A stretch of 56,094 nucleotides of DNA, taken from contig JARLFZ010000013.1 of the NCBI GenBank assembly GCA_031296305.1, forward strand, positions 1 through 56,094. Direction: 5' to 3'. The translations under genes were made by a program, and so were the position numbers. Shown piece after piece: positions 1 through 9,370 of this stretch. This stretch comes from Occallatibacter sp. Lineage in GTDB: Bacteria > Acidobacteriota > Terriglobia > Terriglobales > Acidobacteriaceae. Numbering within the stretch: position 1 is the first letter of the stretch; each line of letters opens with the position of its first letter. The notes under the pieces were generated by a model. It did not search any database. It was given only the letters and a program-made list of their open reading frames with translations, and was not told the origin of the DNA.

Positions 1-3
1 ATT

Positions 4-81
4 TGGCGTCCCCGACGGGATTTGAACCCGTGTTATCGCCGTGAAAGGGCGGTGTCCTAGGCCGGGCTAGACGACGGGGAC
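4..81 (-). tRNA. tRNA-Glu (anticodon TTC)
   Basis: Read on the minus strand this is a complete cloverleaf. The acceptor stem GTCCCCG (75-81) pairs with CGGGGAC (8-14). The anticodon stem CCGCC/GGCGG encloses the loop CTTTCAC with anticodon TTC. The T-stem ACGGG/CCCGT encloses TTCGAAT. Discriminator G and an encoded CCA fill 4-7. It supplies glutamyl-tRNA for translation. No second tRNA follows inside the window. Confidence 0.96.
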
Positions 82-1108
82 GTTAAGGAGAGCAGAGAGC
101 GGCGGGAAGAGCGGACTCAAGCGCCTTTCAAGATGCGTCCATTCAAAGGCTATCAACTCGCGGAATGGGTGTCAAAGAACGCCGGGCCGCGGCCGAAGCG
201 TAGGGTCATGGCAATTATCACAATGCAGCAGGGACGAGAGAGGTTCGCGGGGGGAGCAATTGCCATCGGAAACGAAAATGGCAGGTGCTGAAGCCCATAT
301 TCGTTCCGCCGATTTTATCGGCCCGACTGAACAGCTTGCCGAAAAAGTCTGTCCGTCGATCGCAAGAGAGAGGCCCGTGGCTAATGCCACGCTGAATCGA
401 GGCGCTTTATTCGGGAGGCTGAGGCCTCCCGCTCCCTCCAACCAGCAAGAAACGAGTTTTTCAGCAAGCTGTGAAGTCGTGCCCTCTCAAAGCAACTAAT
501 CTTGCCGCAGCTTCCGGAGATCGGAGCGACTTTTCCGCCGATTGCACAATTGTGCGTTTTCGGTACAGATGGCGTGACTGAAACCAGAGGCGTCAAGGTG
601 GCGTAAACGTGTTGTGCGCTATCCTCGATAAAGGCTGCGGCGTGACCGCGAGCCTCTGTGGCAGGATGCGTGCGTAGTTTTTGCATCATTTGCCCGGTTC
701 CGCGTATCGCATCTTTGAGGCGGCGAATTGGGCAGGCGATCACCGTAATCCGTTCTCGCGGAGGGGCGTAGAGCCCGCCCTTCACGGATTTTGCTGCGGA
801 GATCAGGCCCGCGCTCACGCCGGCCCCGTTGCTGGCGCCGTTTGCCGCAGCCGCGCGGAATCATGCGGCAGTCCATGATGCGGCGGTAACGGGGCATCAT
901 AAGGTCCCTTGGGTGACAGCCAACGGTTCAATGCCACCGCGCGGCCCAACTGTGTCTCGGGTCGGGCGGGAATCACGTGGCGGCGCGGGGAAGATACGCG
1001 GGCGGAGTACGCAGGCGAGAGGCGTGGGTGCGCGGCCGCTGAGAAGATTCGAACCAGAACACGCAAGGCCCATGCCGGTTGAACCTGGATGGCCAGAGGA
1101 AGAATCAA
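82..1108. other. 1-kb stretch with no supportable gene
   Basis: Several overlapping open frames exist on both strands. None shows a good ribosome-binding site, a recognisable domain or a credible protein composition. The only recognisable element is a degenerate half of repeat B (about 472-492, TCGTGCCCTCTCAAAGC). RND operons often have a TetR-type regulator upstream, but I could not recognise one here. The stretch may be regulatory DNA or a decayed gene. Confidence 0.5.
147..175 (-). promoter_or_regulatory. possible tRNA-Glu promoter
   Basis: On the minus strand TTGACA (170-175) is followed after 17 bp by TAGCCT (147-152), about 65 bp upstream of the tRNA. The -35 is perfect and the -10 is poor, so this is a weak call. 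Confidence 0.3.
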
Positions 1109-2209
1109 GTGACGCAAAGCAAATTCGCAGGGATTTTATTGGCGGGTAGTTTGACCCTAGCAGTGCTGGCGGCAACGGGTTGCCAGAAAAAGCCGGCCGC
1201 TGCTGCCGGGGCAGGGCCGCAGGGCCTGCCCGTGCAAACGGCGACCGTAGCCATGGCGCCGGTGGCACAGAGCAGCGAATACGTGGCCACCATCAAGTCG
1301 CGGAATTCGGCTACGCTGCAACCTCAGGTGAGCGGCCCGCTGACGGCGATTCACGTCAAGTCGGGCGACCATGTGAAGAAGGGCGCACCGCTGATCGAGA
1401 TCGATCCGCGGCAGCAGCAGGCGCAGGTCGCATCATTGCGCGCCACCGAGCGGCAGAAGAAGGCGCTCTATGACTACGACAACATCGAGCAGGATCGCCA
1501 GCAGAAGCTGTTCGACGCCGGCGTGACCAGCCGCGATACTCTCCAACAGGCGCAGCAGGCATTTGAGAACGCGAAGGCGGATTACGAAGCGGCGGTGGAA
1601 TCGCGCAAGACGCAGGAACAACTGCTCGGCTACTACACCATTCGCGCGCCGTTCGACGGCGTAGTGGGCGACATCCCGGTGCATGTGGGAGATTACGTAA
1701 CTACGACCACGATGCTGACCACCGTGGACGAGAGCAACGCGCTTGAGGCCTACGTTTACATTCCCACGGAGCGCGCGGCCGCGGTGCGCATGGGACTCGC
1801 GATCGACCTGACGGACAACAACGGCAAGCTGCTCGAAAAGACCCAGGTGGATTTCATTTCGCCACAAGTGGACAGCGCGCTACAGGAGATTCTGGTGAAA
1901 GCCGCGGTGCGGTCGGCGCCCGAGACGCTGCGCAATGCCCAGATCGTGAAGGCCAAAGTCATCTGGAGCACGAAAACCATGGCGGTGGTTCCCGTGCTGG
2001 CGGTGATCCGGCAGGGCGAGGAGAGCTTTGTGTTCGTGATGCAAAAACAAAACGGGATGGCCGTGGCGCACCGCACGCCGGTGGTGCTGGGCGATACCGT
2101 GGGCAACAACTATTCGATTGTCTCCGGGCTGAACGTGGGCGACCGCGTGATTGTGACCGGCATACAGTTCCTGGTGGACGGCATGCCGGTGATTCCGCTG
2201 GGGGGATGA
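1109..2209 (+). CDS. RND efflux periplasmic adaptor (membrane fusion lipoprotein)
   Basis: Periplasmic adaptor of a tripartite RND pump of the AcrA/MexA type, linking the inner-membrane pump to an outer-membrane channel. The chosen GTG start has AGAGGAAG about 6 bp upstream; a TTG at 1079 in the same frame is weaker. The N-terminus is hydrophobic and ends in an ATGC lipobox-like motif, suggesting a lipid anchor. A biotinyl-lipoyl half (VKSGDHVKKGAPLIEIDP), a coiled-coil hairpin with RQQKLFDAGVTSRDTL, the second lipoyl half (YYTIRAPFDGVVG) and a beta-barrel region follow in the usual order. About 366 residues is the normal length. The pump gene lies 123 bp downstream, probably in the same operon. 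The substrate cannot be told from sequence. Confidence 0.93.
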   Translation: MTQSKFAGILLAGSLTLAVLAATGCQKKPAAAAGAGPQGLPVQTATVAMAPVAQSSEYVATIKSRNSATLQPQVSGPLTAIHVKSGDHVKKGAPLIEIDPRQQQAQVASLRATERQKKALYDYDNIEQDRQQKLFDAGVTSRDTLQQAQQAFENAKADYEAAVESRKTQEQLLGYYTIRAPFDGVVGDIPVHVGDYVTTTTMLTTVDESNALEAYVYIPTERAAAVRMGLAIDLTDNNGKLLEKTQVDFISPQVDSALQEILVKAAVRSAPETLRNAQIVKAKVIWSTKTMAVVPVLAVIRQGEESFVFVMQKQNGMAVAHRTPVVLGDTVGNNYSIVSGLNVGDRVIVTGIQFLVDGMPVIPLGG

Positions 2210-2221
2210 GAGAAGCGGCGT

Positions 2222-2242
2222 CTAGTTACTAGCCTCTAGCTT
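2222..2242 (+). repeat. 7-bp tandem repeat CTAGNNN x3
   Basis: Three consecutive heptamers CTAGTTA, CTAGCCT and CTAGCTT lie 12 bp after the adaptor stop codon. They belong to the AGCT/CTAG heptamer family also found after sucC, the four-helix gene and sucD. Confidence 0.7.
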
Positions 2243-2255
2243 TTTGCGCTTTTGC

Positions 2256-2275
2256 GGCACGATTAAAGTCGTGCC
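2256..2275. repeat. palindromic repeat, element B
   Basis: GGCACGATTAAAGTCGTGCC is an inverted repeat with 7-bp arms GGCACGA/TCGTGCC and a 6-nt loop, followed by CCTCTCA. It is one copy of a dispersed family (8039, 8127, 22139, 22252, 34936) and lies between the adaptor and pump genes. Confidence 0.8.
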
Positions 2276-2332
2276 CTCTCACTTCTTGCAGTTCTTAAGA
2301 TCTTTTCGCAGCCGGATAGAAAGGGATTCGCT

Positions 2333-5300
2333 TTGTTTGTCGATTTCTTCATTCACCGCCCGGTATTTGCCACGGTCTGCGCCCTGATGATCATTCTCGC
2401 GGGCGCCATCTGCATTCCCAATCTTTCTGTGGCGATGTATCCAACGCTGGCGCCGCCGGTGGTGGCGGTAACGGCCAATTACGTGGGCGCCAATGCGGAG
2501 ACCGTGGAGAAGGCCGTCACCATTCCGCTGGAAGAAGCTATCAACGGCGTGGAGGGCATGCGCTACATCAGCTCTTCCAGCACCAACAGCGGAACCACGG
2601 AAATCGACATCACGTTCCAGACCGGCTACAACCTCGACATCGCGGCTGTGGACGTGCAGAACCGCGTGGCCAGCGTGGAAGGGCGCCTGCCGGGCGAGGT
2701 CGTTTCTACCGGCATCAATATTCTGAAGGCCAACTACAACTTTGTTTTCGGCGCGGGATTTTTTACGCGCGACAACCGCTACTCAGACGAATACATCTCC
2801 AACTATCTAGACGTTTATGTGAAAGACGCGCTCAAGCGCGTGCCCGGCGTGGGCGATGTGCTCATCTTCGGCGAGCGCAAGTACGCCATGCGCGTGTGGC
2901 TCGATCCCGTGCGCCTGGCTGCGCGCAATTTGACGGCGACCGACGTAACGAGCGCGCTACAAGAGCAAAACGTCGAGGTTCCCGCGGGACAACTTGGGCA
3001 GCCGCCATCCAATTCGAAACAGGCATTTCAGATTCCCGTGCGCGTGGTGGGCCGCCTCTCGAGTCCCGAGGAGTTCAACAACATCATCGTCAAGAACTCG
3101 CCGAATGGCCTGGTGCAACTGAAGGATGTGGGCCACGCAGAGGTGGGTGCGGAGGACTACAGCAACCTGATCGAATACGGCGGCCACCAGGCGATGGGCC
3201 TTTTTGTGGAGCAACTCTCGAACGCCAATGCGATCGACGTGGACCGCAGGGCGAAGGCCGCGATGGAGCAGCTCGCGAAGAGCTTTCCACCGGGCCTGGA
3301 GTACGCCATCGCCTTCGACTCCACCACCGCGGTGGGTGAGTCGATTCGCGAAGTGCTGGTGACGCTGATTGAAGCTGTCGTCATCGTCATTGCGGTCATC
3401 TTTCTTTTCCTGCTCGACTGGCGCGCCACCATCATTCCCGCAGTCACTATTCCGGTTTCGCTGGTGGGCACTTTTGCGTTTATCAGGCTCTTCAATTTTT
3501 CCATCAACTCGCTTACGCTCTTTGGCATTACGCTGGCCACCGGACTGGTGGTGGACGACGCGATTGTGGTGATCGAGAATGTGCAGCGCCACATTCACAT
3601 GGAGCACTCCAATGCGCACGAGGCCACTTCGCGTGCCATGGGTGAGGTGACCAGCGCAGTGATTGCGACATCGCTGGTGCTGATTGCCGTGTTTGTGCCG
3701 GTCAGCTTTTTTCCCGGAACCACGGGTATTCTCTACCGGCAATTCTCGCTGACGATTGCGTTTTCCATTGCGATTTCGGCGTTCAACGCGCTCACGCTTT
3801 CGCCGGCGCTCTCTGCGCTGCTGCTGCGCGGCGAAGAGGCCCGTCCGGCTCAACTTGATTTTCTTCACATCGCCTTTATCTCACGCGCCTTTGCCGCGTT
3901 TATTCACGGCGCCGACAACTTTGTCAGTTGGATGGGACGCACCTACGCGCGCGTGATTCATGTGGCGCTGCAACTGCGCTACGTGTTGCTGGTGGTGTTC
4001 TTCGCCGGACTGGGCGCGACGGTGTGGGTCTACCGCTCGGTGCCGACGGGTTTTATTCCGCAGGAAGATCAGGGCTATTTCATGGTGCTCATCCAGGCGC
4101 CGCCGGGCTCTTCAATGGCATACACAACTTCACTCGCCGAGCGGGCAGAGGCGATCGTCGCGCCTGTGCCTGAAGTGGGTATGCGCCTGTTTTCCATCGT
4201 GGGTTTCAGCTTCGCGGGCTCTGCCTCCAATTCCGGCATGATGTTTATCAATACGAGCCCGCCCAGCAATCACCACGGAAAGTGGCGATCAACCGACGAG
4301 ATCCTCAAGGAAGTCGGCCCGAAACTACAGATGCTGATGTTTGCACCGAACGGCGGCCTGGTGGAGGCGTTCGCGCCGCCGGCTGTTCAGGGCGTGGGCA
4401 GCCTTGGCGGTTTTCAATTCATGCTGCAGGATCAGGGCGGAAACACTCTGAGCGATCTGGACCGCGTCGCGCACCAGATTGTGAACGCCGGCCCGGCGCA
4501 CAAGGAGCTTACCGGCCTCTACACGGGCTTTTCTGCCAACGATCCGCAGGAGCTGGTCACCATCGACCGCGAAAAAGCCAAGGCGATGGGGGTTTCGCTT
4601 TCGCAGATCACCTCGACGCTCAACGTCTTCATGGGCTCGGAGTACATCAACGACTTCGACTACAACAATCGCACCTATCGCGTGTTCGTGCAGGCCGACC
4701 AGCCGTTCCGCATGAATGCCGGCGACCTGCACAGTTATTACGTGCGCTCCGATTCGGGGCAGATGATTCCGCTCGACAATCTTGTGACGGTGACGGAGAG
4801 CGCGGGCCCGCCGGTGATTTCGCATTACAATCTCTTTCGCTCGGTTGAGATCGAAGGCTCGGCGGCTCCGGGCTACAGTTCCGGCCAGGCGCTCGTGGCC
4901 ATGGACAAGCTGGCATCCGAAAACTTGATGCGGGGCATGACGTATCAGTGGACAGGCTTGACGCTCGATGAGCTTGAGTCGAGCGGCAAGGCGATGCTGA
5001 TTTTCGGCCTCGGTATTCTGGTGGTTTATCTCACACTCTCGGCGCAATACGAGAGCTTTGCGCTGCCGTTCATTATTCTGCTGGCAGTGCCGATGGCGGT
5101 GCTGGGCGCGCTGGGCCTGATTTCGCTGCGTGGATACGCGAACGATGTTTATTGCCAGATCGGACTGGTGATGCTGATCGGACTTGCGGCGAAGAACTCG
5201 ATTCTGATTGTCGAGTTTGCCGAGCAACTGCGGCGCAAGGGGCGTTCCATTGCCGATGCTGCGATTGAGGCCGGCGAACTGCGCTTGCGGCCGATACTGA

Positions 5301-5509
5301 TGACGTCGTTCGCATTCATTCTCGGAGTTCTGCCGCTGGTGTTCGCCACCGGTGCGGGTTCGCTGGGGCGGCGCTCGGTGGGAACCACGATCGTCGGCGG
5401 CATGCTGTTCTCCACCTTGCTGAATCTGGTGTTTATTCCGGTGCTGTATGTGATCTTGAGCCGGCTGCTCCGGCGCGGCGACGCGCCGGCTGAGGCGCAC
5501 GAGGCGTAG
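2333..5509 (+). CDS. RND efflux pump inner-membrane protein (HAE1/AcrB family)
   Basis: Proton-driven inner-membrane drug/hydrophobe exporter. The 1058 residues match the AcrB family length of 1030-1060. The typical N-terminus FFIHRPVFATVCALMIILAG is present. The proton-relay pair D408-D409 lies in TM4 (GLVVDDAIVVIENV), and the matching TM10 lysine is K954 (GLAAKNSILIVEFAEQ). Two RND repeats, each with a large periplasmic loop, are visible. The start is TTG with GAAAGGG upstream. It pairs with the adaptor upstream. No TolC-type outer-membrane factor or regulator is nearby, so the channel must be encoded elsewhere. The family is certain; the substrate is unknown. Confidence 0.96.
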   Translation: MFVDFFIHRPVFATVCALMIILAGAICIPNLSVAMYPTLAPPVVAVTANYVGANAETVEKAVTIPLEEAINGVEGMRYISSSSTNSGTTEIDITFQTGYNLDIAAVDVQNRVASVEGRLPGEVVSTGINILKANYNFVFGAGFFTRDNRYSDEYISNYLDVYVKDALKRVPGVGDVLIFGERKYAMRVWLDPVRLAARNLTATDVTSALQEQNVEVPAGQLGQPPSNSKQAFQIPVRVVGRLSSPEEFNNIIVKNSPNGLVQLKDVGHAEVGAEDYSNLIEYGGHQAMGLFVEQLSNANAIDVDRRAKAAMEQLAKSFPPGLEYAIAFDSTTAVGESIREVLVTLIEAVVIVIAVIFLFLLDWRATIIPAVTIPVSLVGTFAFIRLFNFSINSLTLFGITLATGLVVDDAIVVIENVQRHIHMEHSNAHEATSRAMGEVTSAVIATSLVLIAVFVPVSFFPGTTGILYRQFSLTIAFSIAISAFNALTLSPALSALLLRGEEARPAQLDFLHIAFISRAFAAFIHGADNFVSWMGRTYARVIHVALQLRYVLLVVFFAGLGATVWVYRSVPTGFIPQEDQGYFMVLIQAPPGSSMAYTTSLAERAEAIVAPVPEVGMRLFSIVGFSFAGSASNSGMMFINTSPPSNHHGKWRSTDEILKEVGPKLQMLMFAPNGGLVEAFAPPAVQGVGSLGGFQFMLQDQGGNTLSDLDRVAHQIVNAGPAHKELTGLYTGFSANDPQELVTIDREKAKAMGVSLSQITSTLNVFMGSEYINDFDYNNRTYRVFVQADQPFRMNAGDLHSYYVRSDSGQMIPLDNLVTVTESAGPPVISHYNLFRSVEIEGSAAPGYSSGQALVAMDKLASENLMRGMTYQWTGLTLDELESSGKAMLIFGLGILVVYLTLSAQYESFALPFIILLAVPMAVLGALGLISLRGYANDVYCQIGLVMLIGLAAKNSILIVEFAEQLRRKGRSIADAAIEAGELRLRPILMTSFAFILGVLPLVFATGAGSLGRRSVGTTIVGGMLFSTLLNLVFIPVLYVILSRLLRRGDAPAEAHEA

Positions 5510-5617
5510 CAGTGGGTTTTGCGCGACGAATGACGCCTTTCGGCCTCGCCCCGGAGCAGGCCCTGAAGTCGAGCGAGTGTAGAATCTTTCCAACGTTTCA
5601 TTAAGAGGAATCTAGAC

Positions 5618-6964
5618 ATGTTGTCGATTCGGTGGCGTGCAGCGGTGCTTGTAGTTCTCGGGTGTGGGCTTCTCGGTAATGCGCAAACCAACGGCAACAA
5701 TTCGGGCAAAGTTACGATGGGAAGCGTGAGCTTTGACGTCGCGCTCAATCGGGCTCTCAAGTCGTCGTCCCTCACGTTTGCTGGCAAGCCATTTCATGCG
5801 GTCATGGAAGTCGGAACCGAGGGATCGGATTACTCCGGGCGCATCGAAGTTTGGTGGATTAGCGAAAAGAAATACAGGATCGAAATTCGTTCTGCAAAGT
5901 TCAGCCAGATCAAAACTATCAACGGCGAGAAGGTTCAAGAGCAAACCGAGGGCGATTATTATCCGCGCTGGCTCGAGAACTTCGTCCTGGCCCTCCTGGA
6001 CCCCGTGTGGATGGCGAGCAACTTTGCAGGACGAACCGCCTCATTGGCAACCTTCGATCCGGAACCTCATACCGCTGTCACGATGGTTTCCGTAAACCGA
6101 GACGACCGTGTCGATGGAATTACCGATCCGATGACGGTGGGGTCAGTCATCTTCAACGGCCCAGAGTTCTTAGTGCGGAGTACGCACATGTTCCACGAGT
6201 CGATGGTCTTCGGAGATTGGACTGTATTCGGCAAGAAGCAGATCGCACGGACCTATGAGACAAATGTGCTCGATCAGCAGAAACTTGTCGGCCATCTTTT
6301 GAAGCTCGAGGCCCTCAAACACCCAGACGAGTCGATGTTCGAGGCGAAGGAAGATACCCCTGCAAGCCAGCGCATTTCGACTGTGTTCATTCCCACAGCC
6401 CAGGCGGAAAAGCTGCAGGAAAGCGCGCCCGCCATGGATTGGCCGTCGGTACGGGAGGGAAGAACGGATGGGTACATGATTATCTTTGCCCGTACCGACC
6501 GCTCTGGGCAGGTTCGCGAAACCGCGGAGTATAGTTCTCACAATCCAAATGATGCCCTTCAGAAATACGGCATGGAGCAGGCGCTTAAATACAGGTTCAA
6601 ACCATTGGTGGTCGACGGAGCAACGGTTCAATTCGAAACTCCGCTGGTAATGCATTTCGTCTCCCGAATCGACAACCCTATTCCGATCCTCAGCGTGGAT
6701 GAGATGAAGCGCCAGATGCTTTCCTGCAACCCCAGGGGTCTACCGAAGGGACCGCTCCCCTCCGGGAACGTGATGCATTGCCGAATTGCCGTCGACGAAA
6801 AAGGCGCATTTTGGGGCTTCGTCAGTTCGGACCCGATGAAGGTAGGGGAGGGTGCGGTGTGGGGACCGGCTCTGAATTCTCTCAAAGAGTGTACCTTTAG
6901 GCCCTACATTGTGAATGGGCAACCGACCTTCTTCAAGGGCGACATAGAGTTGGAGGCACGGTAG
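5618..6964 (+). CDS. secreted protein with two TonB C-terminal-like domains
   Basis: A 448-residue protein with a cleavable-looking signal peptide (ends near LLGNAQ, residue 23) and no other membrane segment. The start ATG follows AAGAGGAAT. Residues about 310-355 (SGQVRETAEY, then ALKYRFKPLVVDGATVQFE) and about 385-447 (CRIAVDEKGAFWG, then CTFRPYIVNGQPTF) both resemble the TonB C-terminal fold used in many exported proteins. The N-terminal half (EVWWISEKKYRIEIRS) resembles lipoprotein-carrier-like beta sheets. There is no TonB transmembrane anchor or proline-rich linker, so it is unlikely to transduce energy. It seems to stand alone. The role is unknown. Confidence 0.75.
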   Translation: MLSIRWRAAVLVVLGCGLLGNAQTNGNNSGKVTMGSVSFDVALNRALKSSSLTFAGKPFHAVMEVGTEGSDYSGRIEVWWISEKKYRIEIRSAKFSQIKTINGEKVQEQTEGDYYPRWLENFVLALLDPVWMASNFAGRTASLATFDPEPHTAVTMVSVNRDDRVDGITDPMTVGSVIFNGPEFLVRSTHMFHESMVFGDWTVFGKKQIARTYETNVLDQQKLVGHLLKLEALKHPDESMFEAKEDTPASQRISTVFIPTAQAEKLQESAPAMDWPSVREGRTDGYMIIFARTDRSGQVRETAEYSSHNPNDALQKYGMEQALKYRFKPLVVDGATVQFETPLVMHFVSRIDNPIPILSVDEMKRQMLSCNPRGLPKGPLPSGNVMHCRIAVDEKGAFWGFVSSDPMKVGEGAVWGPALNSLKECTFRPYIVNGQPTFFKGDIELEAR

Positions 6965-7112
6965 TTCCACATGAATACCTCTGGTGGCGCTGAATACCTG
7001 TCTCCGTATGCTTGCCCGGTAGGGGGAATTCACTGGAATCCCTGGCAGCATCGTTCTCAAAAGCCGGCAGGATTCGGCTGGAGCCCGGTGGAAGCATTTA
7101 ACGAAATCGACG

Positions 7113-7937
7113 CTAGGGCTTTTTGACGGGCTGCACGGGCCCCACCTGCGTTGCGGTCGCCGTGTACAGGCGGCAGTTGTCGGTGACTTCTTTGAAGTGG
7201 ATGTAGGGATGGAGAAAGAGCGCGGCGCGCATGTCGCCTGAGCCTTCGGCGAAATCGGTGAGCCAGACGCCGTCCGCCTCGGGATGATTGTGGATGTGCA
7301 GCCAGAGGCCCTTGTGCACATTCGCAAACAGGCCCCAGCCGATCTTCCAATCGGCGACGGATCTTACGTTGATGTCGACGGGTTCGCCGGTTTGCTCGTC
7401 GATGGAAATTTTGCCCTGCATCACCTGGGCCAGATGCTGGTTGAGGTTTTTGGCCTCGAAGCGCGGATTGGGCAGGATGTCGTAAAAGAGAACGCTACGG
7501 CCAACGCCGCGATCATTGACGAGCTCGCGCCGTCCGTTGGCCAGCATCATGGCCTCTAAAAAATCCGCGAGCTCCTGGTTCTGCTTGTCCTCTTCCTTCT
7601 TGGCCGTGGCCTGGTTTGAGTATTTGAGCGTTTCGTTCATCACACGCTCGTCTTCCTTTTTGGTTTCTTCGGGCGTGAGGGCCTGGCCATTTTTTTGGAG
7701 AGTGCGCTCGACGGCGATGCCGTTGACGAAGAACTGGTCTTTCACTTTGGTGATGTTCTTTTTTGTATTGCCGTTGCTGTCGGTTTCGATGGCCGTGGTG
7801 GTAACGCGGCATTCGTAGCGCTCGCGCTCGGCGGCTAATTTGCGTTCGTTGGCGAGCGCGCGTTGCAGGATTTCGTTGGCGTTGGGCAGCGGGGCGAGGG
7901 GAGCAGTGGTTTGAGAGGGGGCGGAACTAATGCACAC
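7113..7937 (-). CDS. exported conserved hypothetical protein
   Basis: A 274-residue protein rich in charged helices (residues 20-130) followed by a region with WLHIHNHPEADGVWL and FLHPYIHFKEV. I do not recognise the family. The GTG at 7937 cuts into a hydrophobic stretch. The frame stays open upstream to a stop at about 7989 and would add LLLTRRKFIPSLFAALF, a good signal peptide, but the only start-like codon there is CTG at 7988 (with GAGGGA 10 bp before it). The protein is therefore probably exported and its true start uncertain. Downstream neighbours are unrelated. Confidence 0.7.
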   Translation of the reverse strand: MCISSAPSQTTAPLAPLPNANEILQRALANERKLAAERERYECRVTTTAIETDSNGNTKKNITKVKDQFFVNGIAVERTLQKNGQALTPEETKKEDERVMNETLKYSNQATAKKEEDKQNQELADFLEAMMLANGRRELVNDRGVGRSVLFYDILPNPRFEAKNLNQHLAQVMQGKISIDEQTGEPVDINVRSVADWKIGWGLFANVHKGLWLHIHNHPEADGVWLTDFAEGSGDMRAALFLHPYIHFKEVTDNCRLYTATATQVGPVQPVKKP

Positions 7938-8004
7938 AAAGAGAGCGGCAAAGAGGGAGGGGATGAATTTGCGGCGCGTGAGGAGCAGTTAAGGACATCC
8001 CTCA

Positions 8005-8146
8005 GGGGCTAAAGCCCCGCTATTTATGCGTTCTTCTCGGCACGGATAAATCCGTGCCCTTTCAAAGCCGAGTTGATGCAGCCGGTTTTCCGGGGCTAAA
8101 GCCCCGCCTTTATTCTGGACCTTTTCGGCACGACTGAAGTCGTGCC
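8005..8146. repeat. composite palindromic repeat A-B-A-B
   Basis: Four palindromes alternate here: A at 8005-8018 (GGGGCTAAAGCCCC), B at 8039-8058 (GGCACGGATAAATCCGTGCC), A at 8092-8105 and B at 8127-8146 (GGCACGACTGAAGTCGTGCC). Both B units are followed by CCCTT. This is the richest intergenic copy of the family and fills the gap between two convergent-tail hypotheticals. Confidence 0.85.
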
Positions 8147-8189
8147 CTTCCACGTTCGACTTTCACGGCCGAATTGATGCGAACAAGTT

Positions 8190-8567
8190 CTACGCACCTA
8201 CCGGTAGCGACGGCATAGCACCCTGGTCCTTGGCTTCTGTCACTACGGCGTCGAGGAGTGCGAGCACTTCGGGCACGGTCATGGTGTAGACTTCGCGGCG
8301 CGAGTCGTAGCCTTCTTCGATGAGCTGCTTGAGATAGCGGCCGGCGATCTGCGCGGCAAGCTGGTCGGTAATCGCTTTGCCGGTGCGCTTCTTCTGCTCG
8401 ACCCACGCAGTGCATGGCAAGGCGATCCACATGGGGCGGCCGTTCACGTCGAAACGAATGTCGACGGCGTCGGCGTGGCGCGTGGCGATGGCCACGATGT
8501 TCGCTTTCCAGCGGCAGTGCAGGTCCTCGCCGCTCCAGCGGTCGGTGACGTGAAAATCCTCGTACAT
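8190..8567 (-). CDS. conserved hypothetical protein, small and cytoplasmic
   Basis: A 125-residue protein without signal peptide or membrane segment. It starts MYEDFHVTDRWSGED and has an N-terminal beta-rich part (VAIATRHADAVDIRFDVNG) and a helical C-terminus (KQLIEEGYDSRREVYTM, VPEVLALLDAVV). The family is not recognised. Composition and codon use match true genes of this window. No operon partner is evident; it is divergent from the membrane protein at 8662. Confidence 0.65.
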   Translation of the reverse strand: MYEDFHVTDRWSGEDLHCRWKANIVAIATRHADAVDIRFDVNGRPMWIALPCTAWVEQKKRTGKAITDQLAAQIAGRYLKQLIEEGYDSRREVYTMTVPEVLALLDAVVTEAKDQGAMPSLPVGA

Positions 8568-8661
8568 GCATTAAGCGTACCGTTCCGGGCGCGGCGCGGC
8601 AAGCCCGCTGCGGCGCGGCAGGCTGGACACCCTATACTGATCGTCAGTTAACGGAATCACT

Positions 8662-9132
8662 ATGAATGCAGCGTTGCTCGGCTTTATGCAATTGGCATGG
8701 GGCGTTATGAGACCAAGTGTCGATCCCAACGAGATTTTGCAATATTTTTCCTGGTCGGCGTACTTAGGCCTTGCCGCCGGATACACGCTATTTGTCTTCC
8801 TGAGCGGAATCATCGATAAGTTCATGGGCGTTGGCCAGCGCAACCGGGATGGACAGGGTCATGTTCCGGATGATTCGACGGGCTCTTCCGGGAAGATCGT
8901 GGGGCCGATTTCCCGCGTGATGCGCATTCACGGTTTGTACCTGCTGATTTTGCTCGGCGGCTTGCGGATGGTTGCTCTCGCATTGCCCTACCTGCCGCAC
9001 GGGATGACGAACACGCTCGGCGAAGGGAAAAATGTTCACACGTCGGTGGCCGACTACATAGGCTTGTTTGCCGTGGCGGTGTTGGCGTTTATCGAACGAA
9101 GGCAGCTTTGTTCCAAGCCGAAGACGCGCTGA
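8662..9132 (+). CDS. small membrane protein of unknown function
   Basis: A 156-residue protein with about three hydrophobic segments: YLGLAAGYTLFVFLSGII (about 31-50), LYLLILLGGLRMVALALPY (about 92-110) and IGLFAVAVLAF (about 131-142). They are separated by a charged, glycine-rich loop. No family recognised. The ribosome-binding site is weak (GGAATC). Stands alone. Confidence 0.65.
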   Translation: MNAALLGFMQLAWGVMRPSVDPNEILQYFSWSAYLGLAAGYTLFVFLSGIIDKFMGVGQRNRDGQGHVPDDSTGSSGKIVGPISRVMRIHGLYLLILLGGLRMVALALPYLPHGMTNTLGEGKNVHTSVADYIGLFAVAVLAFIERRQLCSKPKTR

Positions 9133-9370
9133 ACACGAATCCGCGGATGCGATTCCGGAGAGGATGCAACCGGTCGCCGGCAATTCTCATTCGCTCAATT
9201 TCGATCGTGGTGGCGTTGTCCTGAAAGGGCTTACAAGTGCTTCTGTCAAGGGTCCACTTTCCGTGCTAGCATCATTTTCGCGAGTACGCTCCGTCGTGGA
9301 GTTGATCGCCACTCGAAAGTCCCAGGCTTCAATCTTCCAGAGTTCGCCGTATTCCACAAAGGAGGCGGAC

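Noticed and set aside
82..1078. Overlapping open frames on both strands before the RND operon
   Set aside because: No ribosome-binding sites, no domains, arginine/proline-rich shadow composition; not called as genes.
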